Origin: Hyphomonadaceae bacterium TMED5
GTDB taxonomy: Bacteria > Pseudomonadota > Alphaproteobacteria > Caulobacterales > Hyphomonadaceae
Direction of reading: 5' to 3'
Length of the DNA stretch: 64,000 nt
Assembly (NCBI GenBank): GCA_002173095.1
Contig: NHBK01000024.1
Location: 1 to 64,000, forward strand
Shown here: piece by piece, positions 1 to 10,868 of the stretch
Layout: each line of letters begins with the position of its first letter
Numbering within the stretch: position 1 is the first letter of the stretch
Notes under the pieces: model-generated
Databases searched by the model: none
Seen by the model: only the letters and a program-made list of their open reading frames with translations
What the model was told of the DNA's origin: nothing
Program-made: the position numbers and the translations under genes

Positions 1-2
1 GC

Positions 3-1277
3 TCTGGCGCTGTCTATACCGCGACCATCACACCATCAGGCGATGGGGCTGTGACAGTCGATGTCGCTTCTGATGTCGCAACAGACGCTGCGGGTAATGG
101 CAACACAGCTGCAACCCAGTTTAGCATCGAGAATGACATCGACCCGCCAGAAGTTCAGATGACGTCAAACGCGGCAACCGTAACGGGGCCGTTTAACGTC
201 GAAATCATTTTCAACAAACCAATCGAGGGTTTCGAGCAGTCCGACCTTGTCGTGTTCAACGGAACAGTGACAGGTTTTGTGGCTACAAGTGACCGGAGTT
301 TTGAACTTGAAATTACGCCAGACACTGTCGGCACGGTAACAGTTCGAATACCTTCTGGCGCAGCCGTTGATGCGCTTGGACAAGGAAATGCAGAGACTGA
401 ACTGTCAGTGGAAGCAATCATTCCCACGAGTGAAGTTTCAATTACGGTCAGCCAATCAACGACAGATGTGACAGGCGTTTTGGGAACCGCTCAAATCAGC
501 AATCCGGGCGGTCAGTCCTTGCCGTTCGAGGCATCGACAAATGTTGATTGGTTGGCTGTAGAACCTTCCTCTGGACAAATCCCTGCTCTTGAAAGTCTCG
601 AATTTACATTCAGGCTAACAGAAGCAGCGGAAAGTCTGGAGCCCGGTACTTACAATGCTGTTGTGACCATTCGCAGACTCGGCGCGAACGCTTTGGCAGC
701 ATCATCAATTGCAACAGCGGCAGGTGCGGCAAATCCCACTTTGGCGGAAGTCCCAATTGTTCTTCAAGTAGAGGCACGTACGGGAACACTTCGACTGATA
801 GCTCGCACACCATCCGGTGTCTCGGGAGATGCAGAGTTTACTTACAGTTCCAGCAATTCTTTGGTTGATGGTCTCGTCCTATCGACCAGCGGGGGTTCCG
901 CAAATTCAGCTGACCTCGAACTAACCTTTGGGCAATACTCAATCGCTCAAGCCTCTCCAGTGGGTTGGCGCGTGGAATCGATTTCATGCTCCGGCGATAC
1001 CGACAACGGAAGCGTTGTGGATGTGGAAGCTGCGTCTCTCATTGCAGATGTTGATGCGGGAGAGTCTCTTGTTTGCACTTTTGTGAACGTTAGAGATGAA
1101 GACCTCGTGCGTGCAGCGACGCAGCGTGTAATTAACAACTTCCTTGTTCGTCGCTCAGAGAATATTCTGAACGCAATGCCGGATTTATCGCGTCGTTTTG
1201 ACGTTCGAAGCCATGGGCTGGTGGACAGTTTCAGGCGAATGCGCAGCAAGGTGCTGAAAATGCATCGCTGTCCATGA
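3..1277 (+). CDS. Autotransporter passenger fragment (Ig-like repeats), 5'-partial and frameshifted
   Basis: The frame is open from the left edge of the window, so the gene begins upstream; a GTG at 51 is only an internal valine. Bacterial Ig-like repeat sequence (residues such as ASDVATDAAGNGNTAATQF) fills the first part, followed by a BACON/Ig-like beta-sandwich around 430-690. The last stretch (about 1110-1200) reads AATQRVINNFLVRRSENIL, which resembles the linker before an autotransporter barrel. The frame then runs out of barrel-like sequence and stops at 1277, while barrel-coding sequence continues in another frame. I read this as the passenger of a secreted surface adhesin whose barrel is cut off by a frameshift near 1200-1206. 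A sequencing error would look the same. Confidence 0.75.
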   Translation, partial: SGAVYTATITPSGDGAVTVDVASDVATDAAGNGNTAATQFSIENDIDPPEVQMTSNAATVTGPFNVEIIFNKPIEGFEQSDLVVFNGTVTGFVATSDRSFELEITPDTVGTVTVRIPSGAAVDALGQGNAETELSVEAIIPTSEVSITVSQSTTDVTGVLGTAQISNPGGQSLPFEASTNVDWLAVEPSSGQIPALESLEFTFRLTEAAESLEPGTYNAVVTIRRLGANALAASSIATAAGAANPTLAEVPIVLQVEARTGTLRLIARTPSGVSGDAEFTYSSSNSLVDGLVLSTSGGSANSADLELTFGQYSIAQASPVGWRVESISCSGDTDNGSVVDVEAASLIADVDAGESLVCTFVNVRDEDLVRAATQRVINNFLVRRSENILNAMPDLSRRFDVRSHGLVDSFRRMRSKVLKMHRCP

Positions 1278-2113
1278 ATTTCGCTCAGGAAGGCGAAAGC
1301 GATAAACCATTGGACTGGTCAGCATGGGTTTCAGCAGAATTTGCAGGAGTAGAAGACGAGCAGTTCGGCAACTCTTCTTCAGATTTTGCAATCCTTCATG
1401 CGGGCGTCGATTGGACCATTCAACCCGACCTCATATTAGGCGTCATGGGTCAGTATGACTGGATGGATGAGACGCAACGAGAAATCGCGGCAGAAGCAGG
1501 TGGCATCAGAAATCCGACTATCAATGGCGCAGGCTGGATGGTTGGGCCATATGTCGTCTGGCGACCAAGTGAAAACCTGATTTTGGATGGACTGGCAATG
1601 GCGGGACAATCGTCAAACGACGTCAATCCCTTGGGCTGGTACGAAGATAGCTTTGACACCGAACGCTATCTTTTCGATGCAGGCATCTCGGGCATTTATG
1701 ATTTCGGCAACTGGTCGCTGCGTCCGAATGCATCGCTGGCATACTTGCAGGACACTCAGTCTACCTACACGGACAGTCTTGGCTTCGTTATTCCCGAACA
1801 GGATGTCACGCTGGGCCGACTGACCTTCGGACCCGAACTGAGTTATTTCATTCCGTCCAGCGGTTCGACAAAGTGGGTTGTAGGTGGAAGTCTCGACGGC
1901 GTTTGGGCATTTGAACAAACGGCCCTTCTGACAAATGGTGGAAACGCATACGAAAGAGATGAACTGACAGCCAATCTCGGTGTTTTCCTCGGTGTTGAAA
2001 TTCATCCGGGCGCCGTACTTAGGTTTGAGGCCAATTCTTACGGACTGGGCAATGAGGGATATTCAGCAGAGGCACTTCGAATAGAGCTAGTAAAAACGCT
2101 CGGCAGACCGTAG
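1274..2113 (+). CDS. Autotransporter beta-barrel domain (C-terminal part of frameshifted gene)
   Basis: This encodes about 279 residues of alternating aromatic/hydrophobic strands. It includes barrel-like segments such as LILGVMGQYDWMDETQ, and conserved autotransporter features of the type GWMVGPYV and YLFDAGISGIYDFGNWSLRP. The domain would form the outer-membrane translocation pore. The ATG at 1274 has no Shine-Dalgarno sequence. The same frame is open and looks coding back to 1202 (SKPWAGGQFQANAQQGAENA), directly after an in-frame TGA at 1199-1201. It is therefore best read as the continuation of the preceding passenger rather than a separate gene. Restoring one base between 1200 and 1206 would join both parts. 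Confidence 0.75.
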   Translation: MNFAQEGESDKPLDWSAWVSAEFAGVEDEQFGNSSSDFAILHAGVDWTIQPDLILGVMGQYDWMDETQREIAAEAGGIRNPTINGAGWMVGPYVVWRPSENLILDGLAMAGQSSNDVNPLGWYEDSFDTERYLFDAGISGIYDFGNWSLRPNASLAYLQDTQSTYTDSLGFVIPEQDVTLGRLTFGPELSYFIPSSGSTKWVVGGSLDGVWAFEQTALLTNGGNAYERDELTANLGVFLGVEIHPGAVLRFEANSYGLGNEGYSAEALRIELVKTLGRP

Positions 2114-2140
2114 CGGCACCCTCGAACGTCCAGAATAATG

Positions 2141-2176
2141 ACCCCCGGTTCCCGTGAGTGCCGGGGGTTGTTTTTT
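2141..2176 (+). terminator. Rho-independent terminator after the autotransporter
   Basis: An 8-bp stem ACCCCCGG/CCGGGGGT with a 12-nt loop is followed by TTGTTTTTT. It lies 28 bases after the barrel stop codon. Confidence 0.85.
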
Positions 2177-2216
2177 CAGAAGGTCAAAAGTGTCGTCCAG
2201 TCTCAGTTTTCCCTTA

Positions 2217-2258
2217 TCCCCTCCCGATAGGAGAGGGGGGCGCAATGGGGCGCGCCCC
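2217..2258 (-). repeat. Two adjacent GC-rich hairpins at the 3' end of the 2264-2995 gene
   Basis: One inverted repeat (CCCCTCC...GGAGaGGGG, 2217-2238) is followed by a second (GGGGGCGC...GCGCCCCC, about 2235-2258). They sit directly downstream of a minus-strand gene and could end its transcript, but neither has a T-tract. Confidence 0.35.
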
Positions 2259-2263
2259 CGCCA

Positions 2264-2995
2264 TCAGATGATGCGGGGCGAAGCTTCAATAGCTGCGGCG
2301 GCTCTACAGGCGACATCATGAATAGCCAGAAGGTCGGCTTCTTCATCGGGCGGCGCGCCGTCCAGAATATCAGGTGGTGGCTGCCAGTGCTTTAGGGGCG
2401 TAAAAGCCGGCTCAGTGCTTTGCCGGTCGAGCGATAGCCTTCCAGCCCACCAGCTGGCATACCGGGTGGCCCGCGCGTCTAAGTCTTCCAGAATTTTGTC
2501 GGGCCGTTCAGCACGCGCGATTAGCGTTTCGCCTGACAGCGTGTCGTCATTTCGCGGACGATGAGCGGAGGGCTTGCCTTTGGCATTGGCGCGCGGTGTG
2601 GCCGCGCCCCGGTCTTCTGGCAGGCTGATGCGAAAGGCAGGAAGCCGGGCAATGCGTAAAGGTAGTCCGCGCAGCGCAAAATCCGGATGCATATCTTCTT
2701 CCGGCACAGGGCGTCGGCCAATGGGCTGTGGCATGGCGCTTACGCGCCGGGGCGTAACTTCACCATGGTGCAGACGCAGCCATGCCATCCAGATGATCAG
2801 GCATCGCAGGAAATGCTCTGCACTGTTGATCATGCGGGCAAGGCGCTCTGCGTCATACCGGAAGAAGTCGGGCTGGTCTGGCGTACTACCGGGGCGAGCC
2901 CAGTGAAACGGAAAATGCGCAATCCGGTTCAGATAAACGGATAGCCGCTCAATCTGGTCTTTGAATTGGCCCGGTATGGAAAATCCGCTCTGCAT
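2264..2995 (-). CDS. Hypothetical protein, 243 aa
   Basis: I do not recognise a family. The protein has no signal peptide or membrane segment. Its first 90 residues are rich in aromatic and positively charged residues (ARPGSTPDQPDFFRYDAERL, then a Trp-rich patch near residues 68-75). A Pro/Arg-rich, probably disordered middle follows (about 85-155), then a helical C-terminus ending in an Ala-rich helix (AIHDVACRAAAAIEASPRII). The region after about residue 155 contains a motif-like RYASWWAGRLSLDR. It stands alone between a terminator on its 3' side and a divergent gene on its 5' side. Codon use looks like its neighbours, so it is probably a real, lineage-specific gene. Confidence 0.6.
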   Translation of the reverse strand: MQSGFSIPGQFKDQIERLSVYLNRIAHFPFHWARPGSTPDQPDFFRYDAERLARMINSAEHFLRCLIIWMAWLRLHHGEVTPRRVSAMPQPIGRRPVPEEDMHPDFALRGLPLRIARLPAFRISLPEDRGAATPRANAKGKPSAHRPRNDDTLSGETLIARAERPDKILEDLDARATRYASWWAGRLSLDRQSTEPAFTPLKHWQPPPDILDGAPPDEEADLLAIHDVACRAAAAIEASPRII

Positions 2996-3179
2996 GGAAG
3001 GCAGTATGCGGGTGAGATGGGCTGCGTTGGAATAAATAAAGAATCAAAGCACATTTTGATTGGAGTTTTCGTCCCATGTCGCCCGCTATAGGCGTGCTCA
3101 TCGAGCAACCGACAATCAAAATTTTTCGCGTTTCTTTATGCGCAGTTCTTTGCGGGCAAGTTCTATTAGCAGAAAGAAA

Positions 3180-4097
3180 ATGGCGATGAGAGTCTACTTT
3201 AAAAATACGAATAAACCCAAAATTGCTGCCAAGCATTTGGCAAAGATGTCCGACTGCTCTCTTTCAGCATGTCAAAAATCCTTAGCTAAGAGCTTAGGAT
3301 ACACTGGGTGGGATGAACTGCATAGCGTATCTTTGTCTTGCAGTGCGAAACATACCATTCTCGATGCGTTGGCAGATGAAGTTGTGACACCCATAGTGGT
3401 GCAGCTTACAAAAGAGTTGAATTTGGCTCCTGCTGATGTGCTGTTTGCTTTGTCCCGGGCGGGGATCGTGAGCTGTCCAGCGGAACGATCAATCTACAGG
3501 CATCTTAGTTTAACCTGCAAAGCGTACCGGGAAACAACAATTCCTTTCCGAGGAAAGCGGCAGGCCGGTGAAGTGGGGGAAATTAACGCTCCCGGGTTCA
3601 ATTCAACCCGTGTAATTTTGCGTTCGGCTAGTGATGGGGTTTCTGCGCTCACTCATAAACACCCTTCGGCAATGTTTGGTCTTTCAGAATATAAATCGCC
3701 GAACAGACAGCTATCTTTGTTTGTTCCAGCTAGGTTCTATGTGGCATATGGCAAAGCCGACTTGAAAAATGGGACCAAAATTCTGTTTTCTCGGGACCGG
3801 ATACCCATGTGGGAGCTCAATAGCGATAGACGCCCACACCGTATTAAGCCATCTAAAAGTCTGTGGGGCGAGCACCAAATCGAGTATTTCTGGGACGATA
3901 ACACTGCACCTTGGCGCGATGAGCAACGATTGGCAGAAGAAGTGGCGCGATTGACGGAATATGGAGTGAGAGAGTTACCCTGGTTGGTAAATCTGCTTCC
4001 TTTGTTTTTGAAAGCCGATCTAGAAAGTCTCTATGACGTTTCGGATGCACTGTCTTCCTTTGGACTTCAAGGCGGACGGAGTGATTGGAAGGTCTGA
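3180..4097 (+). CDS. Hypothetical protein with glyoxalase-related (Glyoxalase_8-like) N-terminal motif
   Basis: The frame is open from 3060, but the likely start is the ATG at 3180, preceded by AGAAAGAAA, giving about 305 residues. Near the N-terminus, residues KIAAKHLAKMSDCSLSACQK followed by SLGYTGWDEL match the short motif seen in 'glyoxalase-related' proteins. In that motif a helix with a conserved LS..Q is followed by GY..W..L; it is common on plasmids and in mobile genes. The rest is unrecognised and contains a Trp-rich C-terminal half. No signal peptide or membrane segment is visible. The base composition looks more AT-rich than the metabolic operon that follows, which hints at horizontal acquisition. 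The function is unknown. Confidence 0.55.
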   Translation: MAMRVYFKNTNKPKIAAKHLAKMSDCSLSACQKSLAKSLGYTGWDELHSVSLSCSAKHTILDALADEVVTPIVVQLTKELNLAPADVLFALSRAGIVSCPAERSIYRHLSLTCKAYRETTIPFRGKRQAGEVGEINAPGFNSTRVILRSASDGVSALTHKHPSAMFGLSEYKSPNRQLSLFVPARFYVAYGKADLKNGTKILFSRDRIPMWELNSDRRPHRIKPSKSLWGEHQIEYFWDDNTAPWRDEQRLAEEVARLTEYGVRELPWLVNLLPLFLKADLESLYDVSDALSSFGLQGGRSDWKV

Positions 4098-4313
4098 GGA
4101 GTTCCTGTGCGAAAGGCAGGAGATTGAGCTCCTGCCTTTCTTGCATTTGGCATAGCCCCAAAAATCCATTGCGCGTGTCTGCAGGCCTGATATATCGCGC
4201 GCCCTTCCGCCATGAGGAAAATCCATCATGGCCAGAATGGTTCACCGCTGTATAAGCGGGGCAAGCTTGTTTCGGTTTGCTCGCGCGAGCGGATATTAGG
4301 GGTCTTCATCTCC

Positions 4314-5498
4314 ATGCCTATTCACACGTCAACAAAAGCCGGCGTTTTTTCCGAATCCGTCATTCGTGGCATGACGCGCCAGTTCAATGCGCGCCTGTCT
4401 GATAAACCGGGTGTGAACCTGGCGCAGGGCTTTCCGGATTTCGCCGCGCCCAAAGGGCTGAAAGAAGCGGCTGTTGAGGCCATTCGCGGCGACTTCAACC
4501 AGTATGCCATCACATGGGGTACAGTGAATCTGCGCAATGCGATCGCCGAAAAGACAGAGCGCCATTACGGCGTGCGCCCGGATACAGAGCGTGAGATTAC
4601 CGTCACTTGCGGCACGACCGAAGCCATGATGGCGACCATGATGGCGCTGGTGGACCCGGGCGATGAAGTCATTGTGTTCGAGCCGTTCTATGAAAATTAC
4701 GGGCCGGATGCGACGCTTTCCGGCGCGGTGCCGCGCTTTGTGAAACTGCGCGCGCCAGACTGGAGCTTTGATGAGGCTGAACTGGTTGCTGCCTTTAACG
4801 ACAAGACGCGCGCCATCATCATCAACACGCCGTCCAACCCGACAGGCAAGGTGTTCTCTAAAGATGAGCTGAGCTTCATTGCTGGCCTCTGCCAGAAATG
4901 GGATGTCGTCGCGATTACGGACGAGATTTACGAGCACATTATCTATGAAGGCCCGCATTTGCGTATGGCCGATATTGAGGGCATGGCTGAGCGCACGGTG
5001 ACGATTACGGGCTTGTCCAAAACCTATTCGGCAACAGGCTGGCGGATTGGCTGGATCATTGCGCCGCCGGAAGCTTCTGATGCTATTCGCAAAGTGCATG
5101 ACTTTCTGACGGTGGGTGCAGCTGCGCCCCTGCAGGAAGGCGCGGCGGCGGCTCTGCGGTTTGAGGAAAGCTATTATGCAGAACTCGGCGCGCTTTATGC
5201 GGCCAAGCGCGACATTCTTCTGCCGGTTCTGCAGGAGATCGGCTTTGAATGCTTCCACCCGCAGGGCGCGTATTACATAATGACAGATGCCTCCGCGCTG
5301 ATGGCGCGCAGCGGGCATGATAATGATGTCGCCTTCGCGAAATGGATGATTGATGAGGTTGGCATTGCAACTGTGCCGGGCTCCAGCTTCTATTCCAATA
5401 AGGCGGATGGCCGGACAAAGATCCGCTTTGTCTACTGCAAGAAGCCGGAAACACTGGAACTTGCAGCAGACCTTCTGCGGAAAGGATTTATGCGATGA
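4314..5498 (+). CDS. PLP-dependent aminotransferase, likely methionine-salvage KMTB aminotransferase
   Basis: This is a fold-type I class I/II aminotransferase of 394 residues. Hallmarks are GFPDFAAP (substrate loop, ~40), NTPSNPTG (171-178), the Asp/Tyr pair DEIYEH (203-208), the PLP-binding Lys236 in GLSKTYSATGWR, and a C-terminal Arg in KIRFVYCKK. Homologues act as kynurenine/glutamine/methionine transaminases. Because it is the first gene of a methionine-salvage operon, its likely job is the last step: converting 4-methylthio-2-oxobutyrate to methionine. The ATG at 4314 is preferred over the frame opening at 4212, because the intervening residues do not resemble the family. It overlaps mtnB by the ATGA arrangement, indicating translational coupling. 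Confidence 0.88.
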   Translation: MPIHTSTKAGVFSESVIRGMTRQFNARLSDKPGVNLAQGFPDFAAPKGLKEAAVEAIRGDFNQYAITWGTVNLRNAIAEKTERHYGVRPDTEREITVTCGTTEAMMATMMALVDPGDEVIVFEPFYENYGPDATLSGAVPRFVKLRAPDWSFDEAELVAAFNDKTRAIIINTPSNPTGKVFSKDELSFIAGLCQKWDVVAITDEIYEHIIYEGPHLRMADIEGMAERTVTITGLSKTYSATGWRIGWIIAPPEASDAIRKVHDFLTVGAAAPLQEGAAAALRFEESYYAELGALYAAKRDILLPVLQEIGFECFHPQGAYYIMTDASALMARSGHDNDVAFAKWMIDEVGIATVPGSSFYSNKADGRTKIRFVYCKKPETLELAADLLRKGFMR

Positions 5499-6148
5499 GC
5501 GAGCTGATCACCAATGGCCCGGTGAGCTTTGAAACCGCGGCGCGCAATATCTGTGAAGCCGGCCGGATTCTGGACAGTAAAGCTATGGCGCCTGCGACCA
5601 GTGGCAATTACTCCATGCGTGTGGATGATGGCTCGTTCGCGATCACTGCATCTGGCTTTCATAAGGGCCGTCTTATCGAAGACAATGTGATGCGTGTGGA
5701 CGCCGAGGGCAAAGCGCTGGAGCCGAAAAAGCCGAGCGCAGAAACCCTGTTGCATACTCAGATCTATCGCCATTATCCGGGGGCAAATGCCATTTTGCAC
5801 GTGCATTCGGGCAATGGTGTTGTGCTGACGCGTCTTCTGGGCGGCGATGTGCTGCTGGCGGGCTATGAAATGCTGAAAGTCTTTCCGGGCGTGAACACAC
5901 ATGAAGTGAAAGTTCGCCTGAAAACCGTCGACAATACGCAGGATATGCCAGCCTTGGCTGAGCTGTTAGAGCCGGAGATCGCAGGCCTCGCCGTTCCGGT
6001 TTATGTGATCCGCGATCACGGCTTTTATGTCTGGGGTAAGGACATGGATGAGTGCCTGAATATGTGCGAAGCTGTCGACCACATGCTTGGACTGGAGCTG
6101 CAGGTGCTTACATTCAAGGGTCTGCCCAAGAAAGGATTCTTCGTATGA
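5495..6148 (+). CDS. mtnB: Methylthioribulose-1-phosphate dehydratase
   Basis: This 217-residue class II aldolase/adducin-fold enzyme dehydrates 5-methylthioribulose-1-phosphate to the diketo-phosphate intermediate of methionine salvage. Zinc ligands are visible as H102 and H104 (LHVHSGNGV) and H175 (RDHGFYVWG). The phosphate-binding loop is ATSGNYS near residue 36 and the family signature PSAETLLH lies near residue 80. Length is normal. Both ends overlap neighbours by four bases (ATGA with the aminotransferase and with mtnD), so the operon is expected to be translated as a coupled unit. Confidence 0.95.
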   Translation: MSELITNGPVSFETAARNICEAGRILDSKAMAPATSGNYSMRVDDGSFAITASGFHKGRLIEDNVMRVDAEGKALEPKKPSAETLLHTQIYRHYPGANAILHVHSGNGVVLTRLLGGDVLLAGYEMLKVFPGVNTHEVKVRLKTVDNTQDMPALAELLEPEIAGLAVPVYVIRDHGFYVWGKDMDECLNMCEAVDHMLGLELQVLTFKGLPKKGFFV

Positions 6149-6711
6149 GCCGACTGACCGTCTTTTCTGACACTGCGCCGGACACCCCGGTGATGGACAC
6201 GACCAGCTTTGACGAAATCGCTGACACGCTGAAAGGCATTGGCGTGCGGTTTGAACGCTGGGAAGCGGGCAAGGCCTTTGCGGCGGATGCCTCTGACGCA
6301 GACGTTCTGGATGCGTACAACGCCGACGTAAAACGCATTTGCGATGAGGGCGGCTATCAGACGGTGGACATTATCCGCGTCACGGAAGAGACCCCGAATA
6401 AGGATGTGATCCGCGCCAAATTTCTGGATGAGCACACACACTCTGAAGATGAAGTTCGTTTCTTCGTTGAGGGCGCGGGCGTGTTCTATCTGCGCATTGG
6501 CGGCAAGGTCTATATGACACTGTGCGAGAAGGCCGATCTGATCTCTGTTCCGGCGAACACGACGCACTGGTTCGATATGGGGCCGGATGCGCGCCTTGCG
6601 GCGATCCGTTTCTTCAACAATCAGGAAGGCTGGGTGCCGAACTTTACTGAGTCTGGCATTTCTAAAAACTTCCCGACCTTTGAATACGCAGCCGGTATCG
6701 CAGCAGAATGA
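6145..6711 (+). CDS. mtnD: Acireductone dioxygenase
   Basis: This cupin-fold metalloenzyme (188 residues) converts acireductone with O2 to 4-methylthio-2-oxobutyrate and formate (Fe form) or to the off-pathway product (Ni form). The metal-ligand set H97, H99, E103 and H141 is intact ([13 protein letters not shown] and NTTHWFDMG). The ATG at 6145 overlaps the mtnB stop codon. A longer in-frame start at 6052 lies inside mtnB and adds unrelated residues. Its stop codon overlaps the mtnC start. Confidence 0.95.
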   Translation: MSRLTVFSDTAPDTPVMDTTSFDEIADTLKGIGVRFERWEAGKAFAADASDADVLDAYNADVKRICDEGGYQTVDIIRVTEETPNKDVIRAKFLDEHTHSEDEVRFFVEGAGVFYLRIGGKVYMTLCEKADLISVPANTTHWFDMGPDARLAAIRFFNNQEGWVPNFTESGISKNFPTFEYAAGIAAE

Positions 6712-7397
6712 TCAAGCTGTCCGGCGTGAAGGCCGTCGTCACAGACATTGAAGGCACGACCAGTTCTATCTCTTTCGTGCATGAGGTTTTGTTCCCTTAT
6801 GCACGTGAGCGCCTCGGCGAATATGTGCGAAGCCATGAGAGCGAGCTGACAGAGATACTGGCCGGTGTGCGCGAGATTGAGAGCGATGACAGCCTCAGCA
6901 CGGAAGACTGCATTTCTGTGCTGGAACGCTGGATTGATGAAGACCGGAAGGCGACCCCGCTAAAGGCTCTGCAAGGGCTGATCTGGGAAGATGGCTATAC
7001 CTCCGGCGCCTTTCACGGCCATGTCTATGATGACGCTGTGGCGGGGCTTCGCGCCTGGAAACAGGCGGGGCTCGACCTTTATGTTTATTCGTCCGGTTCT
7101 ATTGCGGCGCAAAAGCTCATCTTTGGCTATTCGGTTGCGGGCGATCTGACCCCTCTCTTTTCTGGCTATTTCGACACGACGACAGGCGGCAAGAAAGAAG
7201 CGCTATCTTATGCCAAGATCGCAGAGGCGATTGGCGTGCCAGCCGGAGAGATCGTCTTTCTGTCCGATGTAGTCGCAGAACTGGAAGCCGCGAAAGCCTC
7301 TGGCCTTCAGACTGTGCTTCTGGACCGTGACCACGCGCACAGCGCCGAAACCTGGCCGGCAAAGACCGACAGTTTCTCATCCATTCAGTTCGCCTGA
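6708..7397 (+). CDS. mtnC: Enolase-phosphatase E1
   Basis: This HAD-superfamily bifunctional enolase/phosphatase (229 residues) turns the diketo-phosphate made by MtnB into acireductone. Motif I is TDIEGTTSS, with D13 and E15 in the enolase-phosphatase form. Motif II is VYSSGS near residue 126, the lysine lies in TGGKKEA, and the acidic motif IV is [12 protein letters not shown]. Length is typical. It begins within the mtnD stop codon (ATGA) and is followed after 18 bases by mtnA. Confidence 0.95.
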   Translation: MIKLSGVKAVVTDIEGTTSSISFVHEVLFPYARERLGEYVRSHESELTEILAGVREIESDDSLSTEDCISVLERWIDEDRKATPLKALQGLIWEDGYTSGAFHGHVYDDAVAGLRAWKQAGLDLYVYSSGSIAAQKLIFGYSVAGDLTPLFSGYFDTTTGGKKEALSYAKIAEAIGVPAGEIVFLSDVVAELEAAKASGLQTVLLDRDHAHSAETWPAKTDSFSSIQFA

Positions 7398-7415
7398 CAC
7401 AGGGGAGTTCCGCTT

Positions 7416-8483
7416 ATGAAAATCGACGGCAAATCCTATCGCTCTATCTGGCTGAATGAGAACGGCTGGTCTGTGCATATTTTCGACCAGCGCGATCTGC
7501 CGTGGAAGCTTAATGTTGTTGAGCTGAAAAGCCCGGAAGACTGCGCCGTCGCCATTAAGGAGATGTGGACGCGCGGCGCGCCGCTTCTGGCGATGACCGG
7601 GGCGTATGGTCTGGCCATGGCGCTGCGCAATGACCCGTCTGATGCCGGGCTGGAAGCGGCGTATAAAATGCTGGTCTCGACCCGCCCGACCGCGGTGAAC
7701 CTTAAATGGGCGCTCGATCAGGTCTATGGCGTGGTCCAGCCCTTAACTCCGGTTGACCGGGCAGAGGCGGCCTATGCCAAGGTGAATGCGCTTTGCGATG
7801 AGGATGTCGCAACGAACCGGGCCATTGGCGAATATGGCCTGACCATTATTCGCGAGCTGCACCGTCAAAACCCGGACCGGCCGGTGAATATTCTCACCCA
7901 TTGTAATGCGGGCTGGCTGGCGACCGTGGATTATGGCACGGCAACCTCACCCATTTACCGCGCGCATGATGAGAGCATTCCTGTGCATGTCTGGGTGGAT
8001 GAAACCCGCCCGCGAAATCAGGGGGCGCTGCTCACGGCTTATGAGCTACAGCAACACGGCGTGCCGCATCATCTGATCGTGGATAATGCGGGCGGGCTTC
8101 TCATGCAGCGCGGGCAGGTGGATATGTGCATTGTCGGCGTTGACCGCGTCACGCGCAATGGCGATGCCTGCAACAAGATCGGCACCTATCTGAAGGCGCT
8201 CGCTGCCTTTGATAATGACGTGCCATTCTATGTGGCGCTGCCCATGACGACCTATGACGCAGATATGCCGACCGGGCGCGACGTGCCGATTGAAGAACGC
8301 GATGCAACCGAAGTCACCCATATTGATGGGCTGGATGAAAACGGTGAGATGAAGCGTGTGAAGCTCACGCTTTCACCGGGCGGAAACCTCGCCTTTGACA
8401 TCACGCCTGCGAAATACGTGACCGGCTATGTGACAGAGCAGGGGCTTATGTCCCGTGCGGAGCTGATCGCCAAAGCGGGGTAA
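7416..8483 (+). CDS. mtnA: Methylthioribose-1-phosphate isomerase
   Basis: This eIF2B-related aldose-ketose isomerase (355 residues) converts methylthioribose-1-phosphate to the ribulose form, feeding MtnB. The two catalytic residues are present: Cys163 in THCNAGWLAT and Asp243 in GVDRVTRNGD. The TRGAP...GAYG signature is near residues 52-65. An AGGGGAG-type ribosome-binding site precedes the ATG at 7416. It is the last gene of the operon. The window has no MTA phosphorylase or MTR kinase to supply its substrate. Confidence 0.96.
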   Translation: MKIDGKSYRSIWLNENGWSVHIFDQRDLPWKLNVVELKSPEDCAVAIKEMWTRGAPLLAMTGAYGLAMALRNDPSDAGLEAAYKMLVSTRPTAVNLKWALDQVYGVVQPLTPVDRAEAAYAKVNALCDEDVATNRAIGEYGLTIIRELHRQNPDRPVNILTHCNAGWLATVDYGTATSPIYRAHDESIPVHVWVDETRPRNQGALLTAYELQQHGVPHHLIVDNAGGLLMQRGQVDMCIVGVDRVTRNGDACNKIGTYLKALAAFDNDVPFYVALPMTTYDADMPTGRDVPIEERDATEVTHIDGLDENGEMKRVKLTLSPGGNLAFDITPAKYVTGYVTEQGLMSRAELIAKAG

Positions 8484-8515
8484 TGCTCCCGGCCAGCTGA
8501 TTCCATGAGAGTTTT

Positions 8516-8553
8516 CTGAGGCCTTTCGAAATACGATGTCGCAATGGCCTCAG
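8516..8553. repeat. Inverted repeat CTGAGGCC/GGCCTCAG
   Basis: An exact 8-bp inverted repeat (8516-8523 and 8546-8553) flanks a 22-base spacer in the gap between mtnA and atpH. There is no T-tract after it. It could be a weak transcript end for the mtn operon or an operator. Confidence 0.4.
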
Positions 8554-8744
8554 ACATTCGTAGAAGGCTCGCCATCTGCCCGCCACGCCGCGCTTTACCT
8601 GCGACCAAAAAACACCACACACCCCCTGTTGCTATGGGTGAGATAGCATGCTAACTCCGCGCCGATGACAGAGGGGAGTCGTCATTTTTGCCGGTATTTC
8701 CCCGCTGCCTCTAGTTTTTTCACCGGGCCCTGGCCCGAACCTGA

Positions 8745-10849
<2,105 letters not shown>

Positions 10850-10868
10850 GACCTGAGAGACGCTGGAT

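Noticed and set aside
1195-1277. Programmed -1 frameshift signal in the autotransporter
   Set aside because: The shift must occur after the TGA at 1199-1201 and no slippery heptamer is present there; mutation or sequencing error is simpler.
4329-5318. A 329-codon open frame antisense to the aminotransferase
   Set aside because: The aminotransferase has full family motifs on the plus strand; the reverse frame has no recognisable domain.
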